Origin: JBOHHR01 sp050740975
GTDB lineage: Bacteria > Pseudomonadota > Gammaproteobacteria > JBOHHR01
Assembly (NCBI GenBank): GCA_050740975.1
Contig: JBOIEE010000249.1
Span: 1 to 9,954 of the forward strand
Direction: 5' to 3'
Length of the DNA stretch: 9,954 nucleotides
Made by a program: the position numbers and the translations under genes. Below are positions 1 to 5,125 of the stretch, in pieces. The notes under the pieces were generated by a model. It searched no databases. It was not told the origin of the DNA and saw only the letters and a list, made by a program, of their open reading frames with translations. How positions within the stretch are numbered: position 1 is the stretch's first letter; each line of letters begins with the position of its first letter.

Positions 1-305
1 ACATAAAATGTGACGCCATGCTGCTGTACAAGCGCCAGTGCCTTTTTCTGCCACCCGCTTTTGTCTGATACCTCGCACGCCTCCAGGATCAGGCGCAAGT
101 TCGCAAGCTGCTGATCAGCCTGAAGAGGATACTTCCGCGCCAACAAATTACCGACCTCAAAGTACCACAACGAAGGTACTCCAACTCGGATTGAACCTGC
201 CTTAAGCAAAGTGGCTAGTACCTGTGCCTGGTCTTGGTAGGGTTCCGAGCCGCGAGGTAATACCCATTTAAGGATGACAGAGGCATCAATGACAACGAGT
301 TTCAC
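1..305 (-). CDS. vapC: PIN-domain toxin (VapC-like ribonuclease), partial, runs off left edge
   Basis: Reading leftward from a GTG at 305-303 gives 101 residues open to the window edge, beginning MKLVVIDASVILKWVLP. The opening V-I-D-A-S-V-I-L-K-W pattern with acidic D7 and the later P-S-L-W-Y-F-E-V-G-N-L-L segment with E50 are the first two conserved acidic blocks of PIN-domain nucleases. The remaining catalytic aspartates, usually near a Y-D-A motif around residues 100-120, should lie just beyond the edge, since the visible part ends GVTFY. VapC toxins are Mg-dependent ribonucleases that stop translation by cutting tRNA or rRNA; the target here cannot be predicted. The GTG overlaps the TGA of the antitoxin gene (GTGA, 305-302), which is typical translational coupling in such modules. 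No strong Shine-Dalgarno precedes it. Family assignment is firm; toxicity and completeness cannot be judged. Confidence 0.85.
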   Translation of the reverse strand, partial: MKLVVIDASVILKWVLPRGSEPYQDQAQVLATLLKAGSIRVGVPSLWYFEVGNLLARKYPLQADQQLANLRLILEACEVSDKSGWQKKALALVQQHGVTFY

Positions 306-529
306 TCGTGACTATCCCGATCCCGTCGTATCCATTCCTCTGCACTCATACCCAGAGGCTTCATCTCCTTTCGCAATTCATCAATCCTGGCAAAAGCTTT
401 CTCCCGTCCCTGGCGGAGCAGGGTCTCCTGGAGTGCCTGGTTGATAACGCGGCTCCGTTCTCCCTTAGGCAATTGACTCAACGATTCCCAGACTTCGTCA
501 TCTAACATGACATTGATTCGGTGCGACAT
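302..529 (-). CDS. vapB: Ribbon-helix-helix antitoxin of the PIN toxin (VapB-type)
   Basis: A 75-residue protein starting MSHRINVMLDDEVWESL. The short N-terminal strand (HRINVML) followed by two predicted helices with P-K-G-E-R-S-R-V-I-N-Q-A-L matches the CopG/Arc-like ribbon-helix-helix DNA-binding fold. The charged C-terminal part (about residues 45-75, ending EEWIRRDRDSHE) resembles the toxin-binding tail of small antitoxins. The frame stays open upstream to 682, but that part runs into the cas5e coding region and does not look like protein. An ATG at 553 falls inside the predicted operator, almost at the predicted transcript start. The ATG at 529, preceded by a weak GAGA, is therefore preferred. 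It overlaps the toxin start by 4 bp. It probably represses its own promoter through the palindrome at 539-561 and neutralises the toxin by direct binding. The pairing is supported by the neighbouring PIN gene; the exact family is inferred. Confidence 0.82.
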   Translation of the reverse strand: MSHRINVMLDDEVWESLSQLPKGERSRVINQALQETLLRQGREKAFARIDELRKEMKPLGMSAEEWIRRDRDSHE

Positions 530-538
530 GACATTCTC

Positions 539-561
539 AATGTGTAAAGACATTACACATT
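539..561. promoter_or_regulatory. Perfect 9-bp inverted repeat, probable operator of the toxin-antitoxin operon
   Basis: AATGTGTAA (539-547) and TTACACATT (553-561) are perfect reverse complements separated by 5 bp. The element lies directly downstream (in the minus-strand sense) of a TATAAT box and covers the predicted transcription start, 9 bp upstream of the antitoxin ATG. This is where a ribbon-helix-helix antitoxin would bind to repress its own operon. Two AATGTC hexamers on the minus strand also occur between the -10 box and the start codon and could be additional half-sites. No T-run follows the repeat, so a terminator is less likely. Binding is inferred. Confidence 0.6.
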
Positions 562-562
562 T

Positions 563-590
563 ATTATATGCAATTAGATCCGTTTCACCA
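563..590 (-). promoter_or_regulatory. Predicted sigma70-type promoter of the vapBC module
   Basis: On the minus strand the sequence at 568-563 is TATAAT, an exact -10 consensus. A weak -35 candidate, TGGTGA (590-585, three matches to TTGACA), lies 16 bp upstream. The predicted start near 556 gives a leader of about 27 nucleotides to the antitoxin ATG at 529. The promoter sits in the 80-bp gap after cas5e, so the module need not depend on cas transcription, although no terminator separates them. Confidence 0.5.
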
Positions 591-609
591 GCATTAGACC
601 CCGATGCCG

Positions 610-1299
610 TTATTTTCGGCCTTCCACAAGCTTGACCCGGCGAGGTGAGAACTTCCGGATACCATTTGGCGCGGCGAAGCACAAAGGTTGGTCAGCGAAC
701 GTATCCGTGCCGTCTTCGAAGCGGTCGACTTCACGTTGATGGGTAAAAGCTTCCAGGGGCTGATCGTTCAAGACTGCATTCAAGGCTTCTTTCTCCGTTG
801 AAAAGACCCCGCCGAACACCGGGGCGGTGGGAATGCAAGCTTTGCGTCCCAAGAAAATACCCCACACTGGGTTTTCCAATGCCCGCCCGAATTGGCTGAT
901 GAGTTCCGCATTGCCTGACAGCACAACAGCAAACGCGGAGTCGCACAAGTATTGGCGGTAAGTAAGATGGGTGTCCTTGATCTTGCCTTCAGCCGTTTTC
1001 GTATTCTGCACGGTGTGGTAATCGGTAATACGGCGCACCGGCAAATCGAAACGTTTTTCCCCGTAATCCAGGTAGCGCGGGATCGCGATGGCTAGAAAAC
1101 AGAGTCGTTGGCTTCGTTCGAGCACTTCCTTTTCTTCTTCTGACCCGCGTGCTTTCCCTAACGCCGCGCAACACATACCAAAAATTGCGCTCTTGGTTGG
1201 GATGAGTCCCGTGTTGCGGCGGTTGAATTGGCTGGCGAAACCCCACGATTGGAGGGGTCCTTCCAACCGCAAGGCAAGGTGGACGGCTTCAATCGACAT
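610..1299 (-). CDS. cas5e: Type I-E Cascade subunit Cas5e (CasD)
   Basis: A 229-residue protein, the usual length for Cas5e (E. coli CasD is about 224). Cas5 caps the 5' end of the crRNA in Cascade and joins the Cas7 backbone to Cse1. Visible family signatures are LEGPLQSWG (residues 12-20), TKSAIFGM (35-42), TDYHTVQ (92-98), YRQYLCDSAF (114-123) and FLGRKAC (149-155), all with close counterparts in E. coli CasD. The ATG overlaps the cas7e end by 11 bp, and GGAG at 1312-1309 sits 9 nt upstream of it. It is the last gene of the cas operon. In the canonical order cas6e, cas1 and cas2 would follow; here a toxin-antitoxin module does. I see no terminator after the TAA: the only short stem (GCAT/ATGC) has no T-run. 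Confidence 0.95.
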   Translation of the reverse strand: MSIEAVHLALRLEGPLQSWGFASQFNRRNTGLIPTKSAIFGMCCAALGKARGSEEEKEVLERSQRLCFLAIAIPRYLDYGEKRFDLPVRRITDYHTVQNTKTAEGKIKDTHLTYRQYLCDSAFAVVLSGNAELISQFGRALENPVWGIFLGRKACIPTAPVFGGVFSTEKEALNAVLNDQPLEAFTHQREVDRFEDGTDTFADQPLCFAAPNGIRKFSPRRVKLVEGRK

Positions 1300-2371
1300 G
1301 CTCGGCGACTCCGCTAAGGAACTTGTCGATGTTCAGTTCGGGCATGGCTCCAGTGAAGAGTACTTTTTCATTGAGCTTCCAGGTAGCGTTCAGGCGCTCA
1401 CGCTCGGTTTTCAAGGCTTCGAACGATGCATCGAACAGGCTCCTACCGCTATTTGGCTTGATGGGTTTTTCGAAGGCGTTGACCAGTTGCACGGGATGAC
1501 CGGAGCCGCGCACGACGCCCAGCACATATCCCGGTAAAGTGGCCGCGTTCATAGAGTTCTTGCGGGCGCCCGGCACGGCCTTGAGCGTCGCTTCGACAAA
1601 GGCGCGCACGACTTCGCGTCGCTCCTCTTGGGATAACGCTTTCAGGTGACCTCTTTTGCCCTCACCCTTCTCGTTTGGATTGAACAGCATGCCGAGATTC
1701 AACGCAGCGAAGCGGTAGTAGGTGGCGGAATTGAACTCCAACGTGCCGGTCATACCTGCCCCGGCTTCTTCTTCCGGTTGCAAGTCATCGACAGCAGAGA
1801 AGAAATCGATTTCGTTATCCACCTTGTGGGTGGAAAGAGCATGGCTGAACATCGCCGCCGCTTCCAAGGTAAGTGAATGATCATTTGCCACCATGCGCCC
1901 GAACAAGGCGATGTCGGCGGCGTCTTTCAACAATTCCTCCAACTTCAGCTTCTTTACCGCTCTTTTAGCATCGCCCGTCTCATTGAAGGCTGATGCCAGT
2001 TGTTGCAACTCGGATGGGGTAGTGAAGTACAAAGTCTTCACCTTTAGCTTGCCGGTTTTTCTCTCGGCTTCCGTGTCGAATTTCGCCAGTGCCTCGGCAA
2101 GAGCTTTAGCCTTTTCCAATGCATCCACTTCAGCAACGCCCTCCGCAGTTAGCGCATCGCGCAGAGGTTCGACGATCAGACGAGTGCGCTGTCCTTGAAA
2201 TCGCGGGCTAATTTCCGCTGCCAGCTCTCGTATCGCCCGTTTCCATGACTGGCTGGACACTCGCGCCCGCTGTACGCCGCCGAAGATGGCGGTTTTGGGT
2301 GAATTCAAATCGTCGCGGTTCAAGCAGGCGACGGGAAAGGATTGGAGGATATGCAGCTCGAGGTGTTTCAT
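1289..2371 (-). CDS. cas7e: Type I-E Cascade backbone subunit Cas7e (CasC/Cse4)
   Basis: A 360-residue protein close in length to E. coli CasC (about 363). Six copies of Cas7 form the helical backbone of Cascade, holding the crRNA and kinking it every sixth base. The N-terminus carries the most conserved blocks: CLNRDDLNSPKTAIFGG (residues 16-32) and ARVSSQSWKRA (36-46). Further matches to E. coli are IALFGRMVAND, SHALSTHKVDNEIDFFSAVD and YYRFAALNLGML. No truncation or frameshift is seen. The ATG at 2371 has AAAGGA at 2386-2381 with 9-nt spacing. The preceding 31-bp gap from cas6e is the loosest junction within Cascade, in keeping with cas6e having been placed upstream of cas7 during rearrangement (inference). 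The TGA end overlaps cas5e. Confidence 0.96.
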   Translation of the reverse strand: MKHLELHILQSFPVACLNRDDLNSPKTAIFGGVQRARVSSQSWKRAIRELAAEISPRFQGQRTRLIVEPLRDALTAEGVAEVDALEKAKALAEALAKFDTEAERKTGKLKVKTLYFTTPSELQQLASAFNETGDAKRAVKKLKLEELLKDAADIALFGRMVANDHSLTLEAAAMFSHALSTHKVDNEIDFFSAVDDLQPEEEAGAGMTGTLEFNSATYYRFAALNLGMLFNPNEKGEGKRGHLKALSQEERREVVRAFVEATLKAVPGARKNSMNAATLPGYVLGVVRGSGHPVQLVNAFEKPIKPNSGRSLFDASFEALKTERERLNATWKLNEKVLFTGAMPELNIDKFLSGVAEHVD

Positions 2372-2402
2372 GATTCTTAGTCCTTTGTTGAACGGTCAAT
2401 GG

Positions 2403-3056
2403 TCAAATTCGAATGGGTTGCAGTAACAACAGGCCGAAGCCGAATGACTTGGCCGAACCGATACCCTGTGTGAATGCCTTGGTGAATTCCGCCGGGTCGG
2501 CCACTTCCAGACAGCCCCGGTGGCGCACGCCTACGTGCAGCCCACGGCGCTTGTCGCGGTTGAAATAAAAGTCACGGCGCGAGTCGATCTCCAGGGCCAA
2601 CCCATCGTCTAGATCCTCCAGCAGCCGGAAACCGTGTTGTCCGGCTTTACGTTCGATCCAAGCGCGTTGTTCCTCGGCTGACGCCAGGTTGAAACGCCGG
2701 TGCTTGCCGCGTTCACGCTCGCGGCCTTCCCACCGGTCACGTTTCTCGTCCCGTCGGGTTGGGTTAGCCAACAGATCGAACCGATAGCGGCGATGATGAG
2801 GAAATCCTTCCTTGACTGGACTGACTCTCCATCCGTCGTTCTCGGCCCACTCGGGTCTTGTCGGTTCTTCCTTACACATCAGCCACAGATCGCAGCCCTC
2901 GTTCTTTTCAATCACCCTGAAAAGAAACGGACGCGGATAGCCTTCGGGATGGCCTGGAAGCATATCCCAAACCCGCTGGTGCCAGTCGTAGCAATCTCGT
3001 ATGCGTTGGCGTGCGATCGTCTCGTAGTCGAGATTGACACGCGCCAGCCACCTCAT
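2403..3056 (-). CDS. cas6e: Type I-E crRNA endoribonuclease Cas6e (CasE/Cse3)
   Basis: A 217-residue protein starting MRWLARVNLD. Cas6e cuts pre-crRNA at the base of the repeat hairpin and stays on the 3' handle as the head of Cascade. H26, in DWHQRVWDMLPG, corresponds to the catalytic histidine near residue 20 of E. coli and Thermus Cas6e. The C-terminus has the glycine-rich loop typical of Cas6 (GIGSAKSFGFGLLLLQP). A very basic, charged stretch at about residues 97-120 (TRRDEKRDRWEGRERERG) probably contributes to RNA binding. The frame is open to 3104, but the ATG at 3056 is chosen: it overlaps the cse2 stop as ATGA, has GGAGG 7 nt upstream, and gives an N-terminus that matches the family. 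Its place between cse2 and cas7e is unusual; the standard I-E order has it after cas5. Confidence 0.94.
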   Translation of the reverse strand: MRWLARVNLDYETIARQRIRDCYDWHQRVWDMLPGHPEGYPRPFLFRVIEKNEGCDLWLMCKEEPTRPEWAENDGWRVSPVKEGFPHHRRYRFDLLANPTRRDEKRDRWEGRERERGKHRRFNLASAEEQRAWIERKAGQHGFRLLEDLDDGLALEIDSRRDFYFNRDKRRGLHVGVRHRGCLEVADPAEFTKAFTQGIGSAKSFGFGLLLLQPIRI

Positions 3057-3562
3057 GGCGCTTCCTCCGTTTCCACTGAGGGCGTCCAAAAGCTTTTCGC
3101 CCACTCCGTTCGTACCTGGTCAGCACGGTATTGCCAGGCGCGTAGGTCTTTGAACAAGCGTTCATAGTTGACGGGTATGTCCTCGGCCTTGGCGCGCAAC
3201 ATCAAGCGCACCACTCGGGGGAAGATTTCCTCACCTTCAGCGGCTAACAGGTGTTGAAAGCGCCGCGTCACTGGCCCCACGCCTTCCGCCGTGGCGATCT
3301 TTTCTACCTCTTCCTTGGTGCAGAGCCTTAGGCACAGCACACCGAAGTCGAACTTTTCGTTGGTGGATTCTTTGGGATGCATCGCGTACATACCGGCTAT
3401 GGTCTGGACAGTCAACGCGTTGGAGTCGTCGCCAATTCCATTAAATGCTGCTAGATAAGGCCAAGCCCGCTGACGCTTGCTATCCACCAACGCGCAGCGC
3501 AGATCGGCCATGAGGCCACGATCCTCCTTCCGGCGTCTCAGAAATTCCAATAAGCCTTGCAT
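3053..3562 (-). CDS. cse2: Type I-E Cascade small subunit Cse2 (CasB, Cas11)
   Basis: A 169-residue, largely alpha-helical protein; E. coli CasB has about 160. Two copies of Cse2 line the belly of Cascade and stabilise the R-loop by holding the displaced non-target strand. Characteristic blocks are GLMADLRCALVDSKRQRAWP (16-35), the GMYAMHP segment (57-63), TRRFQHLLAAE (99-109) and the C-terminal SFW. Basic residues in the first block suit DNA contact. The ATG at 3562 follows the cse1 stop by only 3 bp and is preceded by GGAGG at 3575-3571 with 8-nt spacing. The stop overlaps the cas6e start (ATGA). In the usual order cas7 would come next. Confidence 0.94.
   Translation of the reverse strand: MQGLLEFLRRRKEDRGLMADLRCALVDSKRQRAWPYLAAFNGIGDDSNALTVQTIAGMYAMHPKESTNEKFDFGVLCLRLCTKEEVEKIATAEGVGPVTRRFQHLLAAEGEEIFPRVVRLMLRAKAEDIPVNYERLFKDLRAWQYRADQVRTEWAKSFWTPSVETEEAP
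3064..3068 (-). promoter_or_regulatory. Shine-Dalgarno of cas6e
   Basis: GGAGG on the minus strand, 7 nt before the ATG at 3056 and inside the end of cse2. It fixes the cas6e start at 3056 rather than at the upstream in-frame ATG at 3104. Confidence 0.8.
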
Positions 3563-3565
3563 CGA

Positions 3566-5125
3566 TCAAGCCTCCGTTTTTTCAGTTTCGAGTTCCTCGG
3601 GTTGTTCGGATTCAGTTTTGGGTTTAGCGAACAGCTTGCTCCAACCCAATGCGAAGGCCCGCATCTGGCGCGGGGTGTCCTGCCCGCAGGCGAGACGGTA
3701 GGCCTCCCGTGCCGCACCGTGTATGGCCTTGAGCCATTCGTTCCGAGTTTGCTGGACGGCTTCGGAGGTCGTTCCTATTGCCTCGACATGCTTCATCAGG
3801 AGTGGGCGCAGCTTTTCGACAGCGGTCCAGTAGTGGCGGGTGGCGGTGGCGTGCAGCTTCCCTCGCAGCTCGTTCCTTTTCGGCCCGGCCATTTTGATCC
3901 GCCTCTCCCAGCCACCGTCGGTTTGTTCACGGTAGGTTTCCACGGCCCACGACAATTTCCGGCTGATGCCTTCCGCCCATTCGACTTCCGCCGCATAAGC
4001 GGCACGGCCATTGTCCGTGCGCATGTTGGCTGGGATATGAAAGACCGATTCGACAGTGTCCAAAACCTCAGCAGTCTTTCTTGGATCAATCAACAAGGCA
4101 CCGACCCAGAGATCGAATTCCTCGTTGTCTGGTATGTTTGCTAACGTTAACGCACCCCCCGCTTCGTCTTGGCCGCGGGACACAACAAGAGCGCTCAATT
4201 CGCGCCAGGTAGCTTTTGCGCCCGCACTGAGCAGTTTTCGTTTGTCATTTCGGATGACCTCCGTCGCAGAGGCCTCCCGAGGGCATTCAGGGAATCTTGG
4301 ATACTCCAAGCCGCTTGCCAGTAGCATAAATTGGCCTTGAGCATTCAAGCGAACCAATCGGGCCAGAGGAACCAATCTGCCAAGATAGGTCCGGGTAGCA
4401 TTCAAAATCTTAGGGCCATCTTCAAAGCTAGCGGGCATCATTTCCCAAATCGGTTTTCCCCAACATTGAGCAATCGGCTTATTGAAATGCTGACTAACGG
4501 CTTCTTTTGTCAATAGATTGGCGCATATCGTATCGCACACTGTTTTTCGACGAATAAAAGCATGCAGCATGGAGGATGGCTTACAAGGACCGTCAGCGAA
4601 GTTTTTTGGTTTATCGATCCAGATTGCCGAGCTGACCCCACCTCCTTGTGCGAAATTCTGGAAAGTAACCAGCATGGACGCCAACAGCTCAATCGAAAAT
4701 TTTCTTTTATCTGCAGCCAGTCCTTCATGATCGAATAGAGTACTGTTGTTCCCAGCAGCCAGCGCGCAATCCAGCTTGCTAATGGGCTTGCCACTGTCGT
4801 GGTTTTTAATCGGCCACGATACTTGTAAGAACGGTTTGGTCGAATCAAACAGACTAAACGCATACCCCCATTGGTTCAGATACCGTTTCCCCGCTTGGGG
4901 CAACTGCGCTGGCGCATTTACCCAATCATCGTAGTATTCCGCCGGTCCATCCAACGCGGCCTGCGCGATGCAGATAAGCAAACGCATCAAAGCGATGCGC
5001 TCGTGCGGGCGCACAGCGAGATCGGCAAATTCCCAACCCTCGGAAAAGACTTGCTCCAAACTCGCGAGGCGATACCCGCCGTCTATTCCTACCACTGGGA
5101 TCCACGGTTCAGTCACAAGATTCAT
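3566..5125 (-). CDS. cse1: Type I-E Cascade large subunit Cse1 (CasA, Cas8e)
   Basis: A 519-residue protein (E. coli CasA is about 502). Cse1 recognises the PAM, opens the target duplex and recruits Cas3. The N-terminus NLVTEPWIPV (2-11) is the family signature. Other family-like parts are DSTKPFLQV (94-102), a glycine-rich segment QGGGVSSA (160-167), TRTYLGRLVPLAR (244-256) and a helical C-terminal domain (about 375-500) that would form the four-helix bundle. It lacks the CxxC-rich insertion of E. coli CasA, so it belongs to another branch. The tail after residue 500 is acidic and low in complexity (T, E, Q, K) and has no counterpart in E. coli. The frame is open to 5224, but the ATG at 5125 has a near-perfect AAAGGAGGAG upstream and restores the family N-terminus. 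The start overlaps the cas3 end by 17 bp. Residues that read the PAM cannot be assigned by eye. Confidence 0.95.
   Translation of the reverse strand: MNLVTEPWIPVVGIDGGYRLASLEQVFSEGWEFADLAVRPHERIALMRLLICIAQAALDGPAEYYDDWVNAPAQLPQAGKRYLNQWGYAFSLFDSTKPFLQVSWPIKNHDSGKPISKLDCALAAGNNSTLFDHEGLAADKRKFSIELLASMLVTFQNFAQGGGVSSAIWIDKPKNFADGPCKPSSMLHAFIRRKTVCDTICANLLTKEAVSQHFNKPIAQCWGKPIWEMMPASFEDGPKILNATRTYLGRLVPLARLVRLNAQGQFMLLASGLEYPRFPECPREASATEVIRNDKRKLLSAGAKATWRELSALVVSRGQDEAGGALTLANIPDNEEFDLWVGALLIDPRKTAEVLDTVESVFHIPANMRTDNGRAAYAAEVEWAEGISRKLSWAVETYREQTDGGWERRIKMAGPKRNELRGKLHATATRHYWTAVEKLRPLLMKHVEAIGTTSEAVQQTRNEWLKAIHGAAREAYRLACGQDTPRQMRAFALGWSKLFAKPKTESEQPEELETEKTEA

Noticed and set aside
585..612. 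Possible terminator after cas5e
   Set aside because: Only a 4-bp GCAT/ATGC stem is present and no T-run follows.
530..682. Upstream extension of the antitoxin frame to 682
   Set aside because: The added residues overlap the end of cas5e and the predicted promoter and operator, and do not look like protein; the RHH domain begins right after the ATG at 529.
1088..1537. Plus-strand open frame of 149 codons opposite cas5e/cas7e
   Set aside because: It crosses two well-supported genes on the other strand and its product has no family-like pattern.
3057..3104. Longer cas6e from the ATG at 3104
   Set aside because: The ATG at 3056 has GGAGG at ideal spacing and gives the family N-terminus; the extra 16 residues are out-of-frame cse2 sequence.
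3557..4144. Plus-strand open frame of 195 codons opposite cse1
   Set aside because: It lies wholly opposite a strongly supported cas gene, has no recognisable domain and no ribosome-binding site of note; it is a by-product of the codon use of cse1.
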